From Taxawa tesnikishii (nom. ined.) (lineage: Eukaryota > Ascomycota > Dothideomycetes > Dothideales): a stretch of DNA of 64,000 nt. A program made the translations under genes and the position numbers. The notes under the pieces are model-generated. The model was given only the letters and a program-made list of their open reading frames with translations, did no database searches and was not told the DNA's origin. The stretch lies in contig JAPDRO010000002.1 in the NCBI GenBank assembly GCA_030247885.1, positions 248,001-312,000 on the forward strand, in the 5' to 3' direction. Shown piece after piece: positions 46,004 through 58,233 of this stretch; the stretch's first letter is position 1, and every line of letters begins with the position of its first letter.

Positions 46004-46354
46004 TTGCTCGAGCTGCCAGAATCCCAAGTCGGCAAGCTGTTTGCCCCGTCGCGAAGCTTATCTATCCCTCTGCAGGATCTTGTCAACAAGTACTCCGGCC
46101 GTCTGATCCATACCACAGCCTTGGTCGATGATACCGGGAGTGTACAAAGCGCGGCCGCCGAGGTGAAGGCGAAATTGGATGCGAAAGGACTGGATGTCCT
46201 GGTTAATAATGCTGGCATTGGGGACTTCAACCGGAATGGCATGAAGGGCGTTGAGCGCAAAGTGTTGGCACATGTGTTCGATGTCAACGGAGTTGGCCCG
46301 CACAGGGTGATCGCTGCGTTCCTGCCGCTGCGTGAGAAGGGCGATTTTAGTTGA
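46004..46354 (+). pseudogene. short-chain dehydrogenase remnant
   Basis: A 116-codon open frame with the middle of an SDR: the LDVLVNNAGIGDFN motif (NNAG) and a following helix with FDVNGVGPHRVIAAFLPL. It lacks the N-terminal TGxxxGIG cofactor loop; the bases upstream are GATA-like intergenic sequence. It also ends before the catalytic Ser and YxxxK. Single-base corrections in either flank do not bring back the missing parts, so this is a true remnant, unlike the other broken genes here. It marks the right edge of the siderophore locus. Confidence 0.7.
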
Positions 46355-47039
46355 CTGCTACTGCTGCTGCGGCTCAACAAGCCTTCAGATTGTTATCGGG
46401 TCTTGGCGACTTGTATCTTCCTATCATGAAATGGCGCCAATTTCACAGACATCGTTCACGATCCGCGTCTCGAAGCAAGGAATCGTGAATGTGTGGAAGG
46501 CTCATTTGCATGCTTTATATCCTGGCCGTTTTAATCCTGCTCCACCTCTGGTCGTCCATCAGTTTGCTATTGTAGCCCAGTTACAGCCCAACTGATGGGT
46601 CTGATGGTGCATCGCTTTCGGATGGTGCACCGACGGGCTCGGTAGGTCTCTTCCATCTCGACTTCGTGGTGAGAGTGTTTACTTAGGACCATTCCTTATA
46701 CTTATTCTTCAAGCTTTCAATCACTCTGTTATTCCACAGGCATCCATGCCCCGCCTCCATCCCATCTCCATCCCACCCCTATCTCATCCCACATCTTCCG
46801 CCCCAGCCATCCATACCCATGCCCATGAGCTAAAAAGGCGCGGCCGCGATGGGGTAGAAACGCTAAGTCCTGCTCCGCGAACTCTCTCCACTCCATAGTG
46901 ACGTACCTGGCAGGGATCTACCAAGTCCGAGCCGTCCCGGATCCCCGTATCCTAAACGTTATACCATCAGTTCCGATGTTTCATATCCATTTTGTACCTG
47001 TGCATTCTCTGTATACTTCACACTCGTTTCGTTCGTTTG
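46355..47039. other. GH79 gene upstream region
   Basis: Non-coding, with CATCCCATCTCCATCCC-type pyrimidine-rich repeats around 46741-46800 and a T/C-rich leader. No gene seen. Confidence 0.5.
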
Positions 47040-48879
47040 ATGATGTACTCATTTCAAAGACTCTCGTTAACTGCTACCTTTGTGCTGATAGTACCGGTAC
47101 TATCGCAAGATGCAATTTCCTTACGCCGGCAGCGAAAGCCGCTCAAGCATCTGGCATCTCGCAGATTCTCAGCCCGTCTTTTGCTGGAATGGGCATAGAG
47201 CCCTCGAACTTGTATTCTTTCACCGGAACGGACAGCCCTAATTCGCTTTCGATAAATCTCTTGCAAAACCTCGCAAACTACTCCGGAGCACCTCCGCATT
47301 TGCGTATTGGTGGTAACACTGGCGATAGCATGATATATGACTCCGGATACTCCGGCTATGCCCTTGAAATCAATCCGCAGGCGAACGAGCAGAGCAACAC
47401 AGGAAACGGGTTTCTTTACGGACCGACATATTATCAGTGCCTTGACCGGTTTCCGACTGGTACCCCCATAACGTATGGACTCAATGGAGTGTACGAGGCT
47501 TCTGACTACATCGCGAACATCGTGAAGCAAGCGATAGCAGTACTGGACAAACTTCACAACGTCGATATTGTATCTTTTGAGATTGGAAACGAGCCAGACT
47601 TATGGGCGAAGGTACGTTCCGTGCTCAGTCTCGTGCCTTGAGGTCTGTCAGCCACTGATATAGCACGTTTTAGAGTTTTAATCAGTTCCGAAATGGCTCC
47701 TGGACAGGCCAGACTTATACTCAGGAGTTCCTCGCACGGGCCCAAGCTGTGTCGGAACAAGTCCTCAATCCCAGGGGCATCAAGCATGCCTTTTTCGAGG
47801 CTCCAGGGACTGCCTCAACCATCGATACCACCTTCGAGATTGACGATCTGGTGCAGGACGGCCTCATCGCAAGCGTTAACGGAAGCGGGTACATTACCTC
47901 TTGGAACCAACATGATTACTATTATTTTATCGGCGTTTCGACTGTGCCGTTGACACTTAACGACTTGATGAGCTTAGATACTACCGAGAACCAGTTCTAT
48001 TACTGGACGACGCAAGTTACGGCCGGACTGGCGACCGGTATCCCATACAATCTCCGCGAATTTGCCAACGTTGGACCGACTGGCATGATGGGTGTTAGCG
48101 ACACGTTCGGTGCATCTTTGTGGACATTGAACTCCTTCCTGTATGCAGCAACTCTCAACATCTCTAGTGTGCAGATGCACATGACGGACAACTCTTATGC
48201 GGCTCCATGGCAGCCCGTGGAAATGGACAACACAGGTCCGCACGTCAGACCAAGCTACTACGCTTTCGCGGCTATGGCGCAACTGATTGGGTCCGGAAAT
48301 GGAACAACCCAGGTGTACGCCCAGCAGATCGAACCTCACAACTCTTACGCCCGAGCGTATGCAGCATACGCAAACGGCGCCTTCTCCTCGATGGTGCTCA
48401 TAAACGCACAGCAAGCCAACGCCAGTGAGTCTGCGAAGAGCAACCTGACTTTCACGCTTTCCCTGCCGGATTTCAAGGGCCAGGTATTGTACCTCTCATA
48501 CCTCACTGCAGATGGCGCCGACTCGACGGAAAACGTCACCTGGAATGGGCTCGATTTCGAGCGCAGCGGAAACGGATTGCCTATCACGATAGACAACGGC
48601 ACGGAGACCGTTAACGTCGGGAGTGATGGGGTTGCCATCGTCTCCGTCAGAGATAGTCAAGCCGTTATCGCACATCTTGGATCAAGACTCGGGAGCGCAC
48701 CGGTGACCATACAAGCTTTCAGCAGCGGCAATAACGCGCAACATGCTAGTCCTACTCCCACTTCTGGGTCCGCAAAAGCCACACCTGCGAAAATCGGACA
48801 CGCTTCTTGCTTGCGTCGTGATCATCGCGTAGTGTATGCCCTGATGGCTGCGGCCTGCATGGTGTTCATATATGGGTAA
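47040..48879 (+). CDS. GH79-type glycosidase, secreted, probably GPI-anchored; one frame break
   Basis: Beta-glucuronidase-like enzyme of glycoside hydrolase family 79. Signal peptide MMYSFQRLSLTATFVLIVPVLSQ; then SFAGMGIEPSNLYSF, PPHLRIGGNTGDSMIY and FEIGNEPDLW, where the Glu of NEP is the acid/base residue. Many N-glycosylation motifs follow. The C-terminus has a Ser/Thr/Pro stretch, a basic patch and a hydrophobic end (VVYALMAAACMVFIYG), as in GPI-anchored proteins. Intron 47612-47673. The signal peptide is one base out of frame with the body; one base lost near 47121 (ISL to TPAAKAAQAS) gives 592 residues. Likely acts on glucuronic-acid-containing glycans; exact substrate unknown. Confidence 0.85.
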
Positions 48880-48929
48880 ATTGGAGGGTGGGAGACTGCG
48901 GAATAGATTTATCACATCACATGTAGTTT

Positions 48930-50227
48930 TTAGACTGGGATCGAAGCACACGGATTGTCGCGCGCCAGTACCAAAAACTGCGTGGATGAGATATAGTGGA
49001 TTTCGCTCTGGGCGGCGATGCGAGTGTTATTGGCGGCGTTCGTGTAAAGAGGGAGGGGCACGATGTACTCAGACACGTAGCGTGGAGGCGAGCAACTAAT
49101 GTCGTAATGCAGGAAACGGGTGTAGCGGCGCGCGGAGGATTTGAGCCCACCTTCCTGATCGGTTGCGCTCTGCAGCAGCACGTAGAGATCCCTCCCAGAC
49201 GGCGAGACAGTCAATCCTTCAAAGCCTTGGTTATTGGCGCGACCTGTTACCGGGTTTTCGGGGATGATCGTGATGTTAGGACTGTAAGATGTGGTCAATG
49301 GTGGCTTTCAACGCACACCGTGGGATCACTCACTCGTAGCGTGGCGGCGAATTGGCGCTGAAACTGACGGTCGAGTTGCGGATCGGGAGGATAGCGTTTG
49401 GAGGCGCGATGGCGGAAAGCATACGTCCCGAACTGCTGAAGTGGTATATGTATGGACCGTATTCTACACGATGTCAGTAGAATATTCAAGCTTCTAGTTC
49501 AAAGTGATAGTCTTCAGTGAGGTGATCGGCCAGAAGCCGTCAAAAACTTACCATCGGACACCCAGAACGAGCCATCGGCGGCAAGCACGAGACCTTCGGA
49601 GTCGATGGAGACGCGTCGTCCGCCTGGCCCAGAACCACCAAATCCGTCCCCGGTGTAGGTCGCAGATGGCAGTTGTGGAAAGCCTGGGAACGTAAGGTAC
49701 GGTCCATGTGCGTCTGGATCGAGACCAGAGACGGGTTGGCCAGATGGATCGGTAAAGAGAACCGTATCGAGGTATTGAAGCTGAAGGTTAGGGCCTGAGG
49801 GAGAAGCAACACTCGCGGTGGTGTTGGGTGTCAATGTGATCCGGACCTTGTGCACCCGGTTTTGGTAGTTGAGTGTGCCTTCGGTGTTCCAGCCACGGTC
49901 TAGATGTATTGTTAGTAGAACTCACCATCGACCAAGACCATACGTACCTGGCAGAGCCCACAGGGTTCCGGTGTAGGCATTCCCCTTCTTCTTCCAGGAG
50001 CTCTTGTCTAAGGCGATCGAGCTGCCAATACCACCAAGAGTGTCGCCATACTTGTCTCTTGCATTCGACGGGATGAAGCCGTATCCAGCCAGTTCTCTGT
50101 ATATGTACTGTTGGCCGTTGCAAGTCGTCTGGTTCACAACCGAGCTAGATGCGGGCGCCGCGGTAGCAGAGTTGAACAGACAGCTCGCCGCCACGCCGGC
50201 AGCAAAGGCTTTTCTGTATGAGAGCAT
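48930..50227 (-). CDS. phytase-type esterase-like secreted protein, C-terminally truncated
   Basis: Secreted protein of the 'esterase-like activity of phytase' family. Signal peptide MLSYRKAFAAGVAASCLFNSATA; then YGDTLGGIGSSIALD, WALPDRGWNTEGT, VSIDSEGLVLAADGSFWVSDEYGPY, NNQGFEGLTVSPSG and QSEIHYISSTQFLVLARD. Introns are at 49900-49947, 49464-49551 and 49282-49333; exon lengths sum to 370 codons with no frame break. It stops eleven residues after LARD, where family members go on for roughly another 120 residues; no continuation exists in any frame before the convergent GH79 gene ends 50 bp away. It may be inactive. The start could also be an ATG about 60 bases upstream. Confidence 0.75.
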
Positions 50228-51260
50228 GACCGCCAGAACGAGGATCTGGTACTCTTGAACAAGAATGAAAGAGAACCGCTTGAACATGATCCAAAGGCGG
50301 CCCAGCAACTTATATATGTAGCACGTATTGTCCTTTCTTCTTGCGGCTCAGACCCGGCCCATGGAATACTATGACGAAGCGGCTGGTCTTGGTTCCTGCA
50401 TCTTTACAGCATTGCTGGGTACAGTTGTGTTCCTGTTGTGGAGACCTCTAGACTGTTCGAGTCGAGCAGCTGCAGGGCAAACAAGATCGACGGAACACGA
50501 GGTTTGAAGCCCGGCGTTGGTTGGCTAGACTTGGTAGAGCTGGCAGGTGAGTATCGCCGCGAGTAATACTACACGACTCAGGGTAGTTCTTCGTCCCGGG
50601 GAAGAACATGATGTTGTCTAGATGCACATGAGGTCGGCTAAATAGGAATGCAACATGGTGCATCTTCTAGATAAGATCCCATAGATTCGCCAGCGACGGG
50701 CAGTGGAGACCAGAACGACGTAGGTAAACGTTCAACACGTGCTTTGCCGTAAGAACAAAGGCTCGATTTGAACAACGTGTTTACTTCGAAGACGCAGAGT
50801 TGTTTGTGTGTATAAGGTATCTTTTCGCTATCGATTGATTCATAACGATGGGCAGAGGAATCGAGGATGGAGGGCACGTGCAAAGAGACTTGCGCTCGGC
50901 TAGGGCCGCAACTAGCGCGTCGTAGATTAGATTCTCAGATAATCAAAGGGTCTCGCGTCACATTCGTGCCAGTGCCAGTGCCAGTCCCAAAATCTCATCC
51001 TCTTTGCTGCACTTCGTTCCCTCACCTCACATCTTTTCACGCAGTAGAGGACGCAAATTCTCATATTTGCCTACAGACAGAGTAATACGCCTGCATCCGA
51101 ACCTTTGCCAGATTTTCTTCACCACGGTCGCTCTTGCGCAAAGTTGCCCACGCCGCTTGAAACATAACTTACCTGACCTGGGAACCGACACCTGTTCTCA
51201 GTTTTCCCCGCACACACATCTTGAACCTCGCCACATTCACGCCTTTTCGATCTTTCCTGG
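50228..51260. other. intergenic, shared promoter region
   Basis: About 1 kb between divergent genes. Only a short GTGCCA triplicate near 50967-50984 stands out. Confidence 0.5.
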
Positions 51261-53483
51261 ATGCCGTCCCGCAAACGACAAAGGAATTCCAACTCCGTGG
51301 ACGAGGGCGGTAGGAAGAAGACCAAAGTGACCAACGGCTCGGTTGGCAGCATGTCCTCTGAAGATGTTGTAGAAAGAGCTCAGCGGGACTCTGAGCGGCT
51401 TCCAAGTCCTGGCGTTGCCACCAAAATAGTGGAATCAGTAGTGACGGGTGGAGAACATCTTGCGGTATGCCAACACCCTGCGCCATGCTGGAAGAGCAAA
51501 TGTCGCGCTAGCGTAGTACGTTGCTGATTGTCAGATCTAGGCTCTACAGCTCCTGAAGGGCGACTTCGATTCCCTCCGTCAACTCGTTACCTGTAAAATC
51601 TGCGAACGCCTCCTCTATGAGCCTTACGTCCTTTCCTGCGGTCACACCTTCTGCTACAGTTGCCTTTCTCAGTGGTTTGTTTCAAACAAGAAGAAGCCAT
51701 GTCCGAACTGCAGAGAACCCATCAAACAGGTGCCCGCGCCGTCCTACCTCATTAAAGAGATGACAAACGTTTTCATCCGCCGAGCCGAGCTCTTGCCCGA
51801 GGGCGAGACGATGGAAGAGCATGCGCAGTGGCAGAAAGAGGAGGCGGAGATTGTGCAAAACGACAAGGAGAACAGGGATCTTAGAAAGGGCGGCTTATTC
51901 AAAGGCTGCTTCGAGCGACGTCACTATACACGAACGCGCCCACTGCACGATGTGGAAGACAACGTGGACAGGTGCCCGCACTGTCATTGGGAGCTGGAAG
52001 ACGGAGAGTGCCTGCGATGTGGTATCCCGAACGAAGACGATTTCTGGTCCGACTATTCAGGTTCGGAACTTGACGATTTGGTTGGTGGAGAAGACGACAT
52101 GGGCCTGGACGAAGAACTGGATGCCGAACTGGATGCCCAAGACGGGGATTTTGACTTCGGGCTTGAGACCGGATTCGGTGCGGATATTAACCCTTGGCGA
52201 GAGCTGGACAACAATACCGCCGACGAAGACGACGTAGAACGCGACCCACTTGACCATCGCATCAACCAGCTTCTCAGAAGAGAAGTACAAGCACGCAATC
52301 GGCGTAGGGCCCTGGAATACCAGAGACATGGTCGCGAGCAGGATCGGCTGGTAGGATTCGACGTCCATGGTGGTTGGTCACACGATGAGGAAGCCGAGGA
52401 TGATGACAGCGATGAGGACGACGGCTCCTCCATGCAGGATTTTATTGACGATGATGAACCAATAAACCATAACGAAGGCGGTACATACGACGATCGCTCA
52501 GAGTCCGAGGAGCCTGTTAGCAGCGCTCCACGGCTAAGTCAACGAGCCAGAGCACGTCGAACAATTCAGTCAGACTCGGAAGAGGAGGACGGGTCAGATA
52601 CGGAGCGTGGTTCACCCACCCACAATGACTCGGAGGACGACTCAGACGACGAACCCCGGAGGTCACGTCATCTCGGCCTGCACCAGGCAGGAACAGGACA
52701 CGAGCGATAGTCGTCTCGGACGACGACAGTGAGGATTCTGATGACGACGATGTATCTGAGGATGATCATGTCGGATTCTCGCCTATGCAGTCCACTGATG
52801 ATGGATACGACAACGAGATGGGAAGCGAAGAGGGACACGGATACGGAAACGACTGTGGCGACAGCGATGATGATGATGAGGATGGTGGCAACGACCTCCG
52901 CTTTGATGTGGATGAGTATCTCAACAGAGGAAACGGATCGGACGAGGATGGCAGTGACGAGGACAATGTCTGGTGGGGTCCGAGCTTTCCTCGATGTTGA
53001 GAATGCAGACCAAGACTAACAGTGTTGCAGGTGATGGCGCAAGCGGCACAAGATCCACTTCAGTTGCTCGAAGCGTGCGAAACATTGCAGGTTATCTGCA
53101 CAGGCCACCAGCTTCCCTAACCCGATCTCTGGACGCTGTCTCCGTGTTTTCCGAGGAGGAATCAGATGCCTCTTTCGATGAAAGCTCCACATTCTCCAAT
53201 TCACAAATCCACCCACCCGACACTTTCGCTTCCAACCGTCCTAGTCAGGAGGTCGATCCCTGCAGGCTCGCCCGCCTCAAACTCAGCACTCAACTGGCCG
53301 GGGATCGGAAGGAGGGGTGTTCTCCAGCAGGCCCCTTCTACGGCCGAGGGCAGACGCCCTCAGCTCGGTGGAACTCATCACGGCATCCTTTACAGTGCCA
53401 CGCGTGCCGGTCGCACATCTGCCAGGAATAAACCACCACACTTCAGTCACCGGAGAGTAGCGGACGATGACTCGGATGATTAA
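51261..53483 (+). CDS. RING-finger protein with acidic tail, four frame breaks
   Basis: Probable E3 ubiquitin ligase. A C3HC4 RING is complete near residues 80-125: CKIC...CGHTFCYSCL...CPNC. A second small Cys/His group follows (CPHCHWELEDGECLRCG). The rest is highly acidic and Ser-rich (DDDSDEDDGSS and similar), ending RVADDDSDD, and probably disordered and nuclear. Intron 51465-51540. The frame breaks near 52665, 52985, 53250 and 53310; with one base added at each the gene is exactly 717 codons and keeps the acidic character to the end. The exact sites after 52,600 are less certain because the sequence is low complexity. I do not recognise a specific ortholog. Confidence 0.75.
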
Positions 53484-54046
53484 ACTTTGGTCACCATAGT
53501 TCTGCTATGGCATATTGCTGCACGCTCTGGGATGATGAGGGAAATTGAGTTTTCACAGCACCGGTAGCTAGGAGTCTCGAAATCGGTCAAAAAGCCGTCT
53601 GCTACCATTTTATCCGTCGACGGGCTCGATGCATGCTTGTCTATGCAGCACAACTTTTCCTTTCTGACTCTCGCATGGAAAAGTCTAGTTAGATGCGTAT
53701 ACCCATATCAAATCATGACAGTAACTGAATTTTAAATCTGGCCTTTTGTTGTTACTTGCAATCCATGGCGAACAGCGAGAACTAACTTGGCTGTCAGATG
53801 AAGTCGTTGTTTTTTCCCTTTGCTGATTGGCTCGCGAAATCCCCTCACTTGCATAGCCGAGGTTCGCGGCTCGGATATGGACATCAGCAGCATCATTTTG
53901 TCTACGTACTACGTACATGTACCCACCTACCTACTTGCTCCTGCTCTTCTTTTGTCCTTTTTGGGAGAGCATCAACTTTAATCTCACGTCTGGGTTTAAG
54001 ACGTTTCGTACCTTTTTCGATATCGTCTTATCGTAATAAGTGAACA
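53484..54046. other. intergenic, kappa-GST promoter region
   Basis: AT-rich in part (53,690-53,740). No gene seen. Confidence 0.5.
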
Positions 54047-55913
54047 ATGCCGCGCCCACAGCTCACCCTCTTCCTCGACATCGTCAGTCCGTTCGCATAT
54101 CTGGCATTTTATGTTACCAAGGTAAGTCCCTAGGCTCGATTCTTTTTCTACCTTCTGGGATGAAACAAAGAAGGTTGCATAAGAAGAAAGCAACGATGAG
54201 AAAGGTCGAACCCGCGAGGAAGCCCGGACTCCGGATACGTGATCTTTCGAAGGTGACAGGGATCTCTCAAGAGCGTGGCGTGGGAGCAATCTTCGGTTCT
54301 CCAGCCTCAAACGGACATCCGGGGAGAGGACCGGACACTCCTCCGAGTATATACAACTCCCGTATCCGCCACTTTGATTTCGCAAATGTTAAGATCGATA
54401 TGTGCAACAGCACCTCAATGCAATTTCCAGGGCTATATTCGCCGTTGCTCCGCCTTCGTCGCCTCTCCGGACCCGCCCGTGATGCAAAGAACTCACGCTG
54501 ACTCTTCCCTCTGTGGGAGTCCAGAAATCCCCAATCTTCGAGCAATGCGACATCACATATATTCCCATCTTCCTTGGCGGTGTCATGAAAGCGTGCGGAA
54601 ACACGCCACCGATTCAGATCAAGAGTATGCAACCCATCCCTCCCGTCCTCTCATTCGCGTCCCAATCAGTCCGTATTCCCCGTTTCTGTGGATTGTTGAG
54701 GTAGGAAAAGGAGGGTACTGACTGGCGTATGCACTAACGAGATCAGACAAGGACAAATGGATTGATGTAGAGAGGAGGCGCTGGGCGAAGTATTGCAATA
54801 TCCCTATGGCAGAGACTATGCCGGAGGGGTTTCCGCCGTTAACTTTGCATGTATGCTTTCTCGTACACTTACCCTACACGTTGCATGGACGCGTTTCGGC
54901 CTTCACGCGACAATCCTTTGCCCCTACCCCTACCCTCTCCCCAACAACCTAGCCATAACACGTTCCCAATCTATGCTCACTCTCTTTCTCGCTTCCTACC
55001 GCACTCATCCTGAACGGAAACAGAGGTGCTGACCTTGATAGATTCAACGCGTGCTCTGTGCCCTTCAGCTCTCCGCTCCACAATCCCTTCCTGAAGCGTT
55101 TGGAGCACTGTACCACGCAATGTGGGTTGGTACGTAAGGAGAAGAGGTTTCCTTCACCATCCATATCCTTCCCTTCCCCATCCCTTTCCTCATATTACCG
55201 CCCTTTTCACTACACCCTACCAACACCGATCCCAGATTGTCAAGCGGTTCATAAACCCGAGGTCTTCTCAAAAGTCCTCGCTAGCGTACTAGGAGAACAA
55301 GAAGCGAAAGGAATTATCGAGAAGGTACGTAGCTCTGCCATTTCTTTTGTTTAGTCAAGTGAGGACACCGTCTTTCTCTGCGGAGATCAAGTTCTTCTCA
55401 CGGGACACGGTAGCTACGGAAGTAGAGGACGTGCACCGCGAGTCGAGGTTTGCAGAGGGCATGCTGATACTGACCGAGCAATAGGGCCCGTCCGCCGAAG
55501 CCAAACAATTGCTGTCTTCAAACACAGACCTTGCGCTCGAAGAAGGCGCCTTCGGACTCCCTTGGTTTGTCGGTATGTAAACCCCTCTCCTCGTCTCCAC
55601 TGGCTCATTCCCCTCCTCAACCCCTTCATCTATTGTCTCCGCAACTGTCGAACCCTCTGTGCCGTTCAGCAACTTTTCCCTTCCCGCTTCACCTGCTCTT
55701 CCCCTGCTGCCGGAACGTTCGCCTGCCTTCAGCACATCCCCAATCCTCCCCACGTGATTCAGAACCTTATCCGAGTAGAGACACTGATTGTGCGGACACG
55801 CAGCCACCAACTCCCGGGGCGAAAAAGAGGGCTTCTGGGGTTTCGACCACCTCGGCCAGGTGATCGAGCACTTGGGACTAGAGAGGAAGGACGAGTTGAG
55901 AGCGATGTTGTAA
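54047..55913 (+). CDS. kappa-class glutathione S-transferase (DsbA-like)
   Basis: Thioredoxin-fold DsbA/GST-kappa enzyme, in this group mitochondrial or peroxisomal; it may conjugate or reduce with glutathione. Motifs: LFLDIVSPFAYLAFYV (Ser-Pro-Phe-Ala, with the catalytic Ser), YIPIFLGGVMKACGNTPP, NKDKWIDVERRRWAKYCN, GFPPLTL, and EEGAFGLPWFVATNSRGEKEGFWGFDHL. Seven exons: 54047-54121, 54525-54624, 54747-54850, 55042-55129, 55236-55324, 55485-55572 and 55804-55913. All junctions are GT-AG and give 218 codons with no frame break (217 residues, the normal length). Introns are unusually long for the window, the first 403 bp. No clear targeting signal at either end. Confidence 0.93.
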
Positions 55914-56309
55914 TCTCAACTGGTGTATATGTGCGAACGGCGTGGACGGTCGTTGCACGCAAGCAAGGAAGCACCATTCAGGGACGGCGGATGAGGCGTT
56001 GCGACACAGGAGTTCAAAGACGAGTACATATCAGCGGAGGTATTGGCGTTGGTACTTCAGCTTTTTGGATTGCGCTTCTCCCAACCCACCGTACGGTTCG
56101 CTGGCTATTGATTTTCAGCTGTGTACATATCTTTCGTTTCACTGGTCTTCATGTTCCCTCTTTTCCTCTAGCGGACGCCGTAGAACGCCAGGTAAATGCT
56201 TCTCTTCCCGTGGCGTCATGATATCGGTCATCACCGACTACGCCGGGAATATTATGAAGCAAGGTCATTGCCCTGCATCACTTCTCTTCGTTCCTCATGC
56301 TGCCTCCAT
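55914..56309. other. convergent spacer between kappa-GST and CCT2
   Basis: 3' flanks only; no feature seen. Confidence 0.5.
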
Positions 56310-58004
56310 CTACATCCTCTCCCTCCTCCTCGGCGCGGCGCGAATGATGTTGTCTACACGCAACAAAAGCTCGGCGGCCTCGCTGGCGCTGTTGACGACC
56401 GCGTTCTTCAACTTCCAAGCCTCGACGACGCCCAACTCACGCATGTCCGCCACACCGCCTCCCTCCTTTATAAGGTCCAGACCTGCGGTTGTCATACCAC
56501 CATACACGGCCTTCCTCAACCTCGCCACGAGATCAGAGCTATCCAAGCCCGCGTTGTCGGCAAGGATCGTCGGCAGTTGTCTCAACGCCTTTGCAAAACT
56601 GTCAACCGCGATGGCCTTCTTGCCGGAGACGTTCGTAGCGGCCTGCTCCACGGCTCTCGACATCAGCATCTCAGCGCATCCACCACCAAGGGTCGTCTTC
56701 GGATTTGCGACAGTCTGGGAGAGGACAGCGAGGGCGTCGTGCAAGGAGCGTTCGGCTTCGTCTAGCAGCTGCTCCGTTGCCCCGCGCAGAACCACCGTAC
56801 AGGCGCGTCCGCCTGCGCAGCCGGAGAAGCGGATCAGAGAGTCCTCGCCAATGATGATTTCTTCAATGACGTCGCAGTGGCCGAGCTTGACGAGTTCAGG
56901 GTGCTCGAACGTGGAGGTGATTTCGGCACCGGTCACCAGGGCGAGACGCTCGACGCCATCTGAGGAAATTGTTTGTTAGTAGCTTTTATAAAATTGGGAG
57001 CATGGGACGACCTACCGAAATCGGCGTGCTCGATAGAGCTGATGCCTGCATCGCTGAAAAGTTGCTCGGGCCAGTTGTAGATGAGTTGACGGTTGACGAA
57101 GCAGTTGATGCCGTGTGCCTTTATACGGTCGACTTTGGCCTTCATCTTTTCCCTCTCCGCCTTCTCGAGCTCCGCCAGCTTCGAAGTCGTGTCCACCTTG
57201 ACCCGTGCACCGAAGATCTTGACCTTGTCAGTGTCCATGGCGGTGTTGGCCACCAGGATCTTGGCATTCTCCAAGCGCTTAGGCTGGTTCACACCGATCT
57301 TCTTGTCAAGGATGAAGCCTTCGTCCAAGTACGAGTCGCTGAGCTTGCCGCCGGCCTTCTTTATGATCTGGATGTGACTGAGGTCGGTTGAGCCCTTCAT
57401 GCGCAACACGGCGTCCACTGCGAGGTTTGCGAAGCGCTCCTTGTCCTGGCTCAGCACCTTGGAGCTCAATGTCGTCCTGGCAATTGCCAAAAGGTCCTTC
57501 TTGAAAAGATCGGCGTTCTTGCTGTTGTCTACTGCGCTCTGCTCCAACGCCGACAAGGCTGCTGCGGACGCAATTCGGTAGCCCTCGATGATGGTCTGTG
57601 GGTGGATCTTCTGGTTGACCAGCTGTTCTGCCTCGCGCAGCAGCTCTGCTGCCAGTACTGCAACTGATGTTGTGCCGTCTCCGACCTCATCATCTTGCAC
57701 CTTGGAGATATTGACCAGCACTTTTGCGGCAGCGTTGTCCAGCGCGATGGATTTGAGGATTGTGGCACCGTCGTTTGTCACCATAATCTCGCCTGTCGAT
57801 GCTGATTGTAATATCTTGTCCATGCCCTTCGGTCCCAGTGTGCTCTTGACCAGATCGCCCACCGCTATGGCACCCACAAAGGCGGAGAGACGCGCATTCT
57901 CGCCTTTTTCCTCTGTCACGTCCTCTGCGAAGATCTGGGTGGGATTTTGATATGACTGTGAAGGTGTTAGATAGGTCTTCCATGACTGTAAGCGCACACA
58001 CCAT
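56310..58004 (-). CDS. CCT2: chaperonin CCT subunit beta
   Basis: Beta subunit of the cytosolic TRiC/CCT chaperonin that folds actin, tubulin and many other proteins. Group II features: [15 protein letters not shown], the ATP site VTNDGATIL and [19 protein letters not shown], the hinge [15 protein letters not shown], and a GGGCAEMLM motif. The C-terminus APRRRERM matches CCT2. Exons 57016-57955 and 56310-56959 are joined by intron 56960-57015. The family N-terminus SYQNPTQIF follows an acceptor at 57956, and the only matching start is a lone ATG exon (58002-58004) directly before a 46-bp intron (57956-58001). The total is 531 codons, no frame break. Divergent to SAD1 across about 230 bp. Confidence 0.95.
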
Positions 58005-58233
58005 CTTTTGCTGTTATATGAGTGGAACGAGGGTGGATGAGGGTGTCTGTATATGGCGATACAGGGTCTACTGCAGTGAACTGTTCGTGGGAGACGCGAC
58101 TTTTCCAAGCGCCAAGAAATCGACGTTATGTAGTACCTGCGGGCATGGAAAGATGCTGCGGAGTTTCTCATAAACCTCCGAGAGACAAACATCACCCCCT
58201 ACATCCCTGTACATACCTGTACATACGGTCGCC
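58005..58233. promoter_or_regulatory. short bidirectional promoter of CCT2 and SAD1
   Basis: A 229-bp spacer between two divergent housekeeping genes, with a CTGTACATAC direct repeat near 58207-58226. Confidence 0.6.

Noticed and set aside
57956-58195. 80-residue N-terminal extension of CCT2
   Set aside because: The stretch is Arg/Ser-rich, unlike any CCT subunit, and would nearly overlap the divergent SAD1 gene; a spliced single-codon start fits the family.
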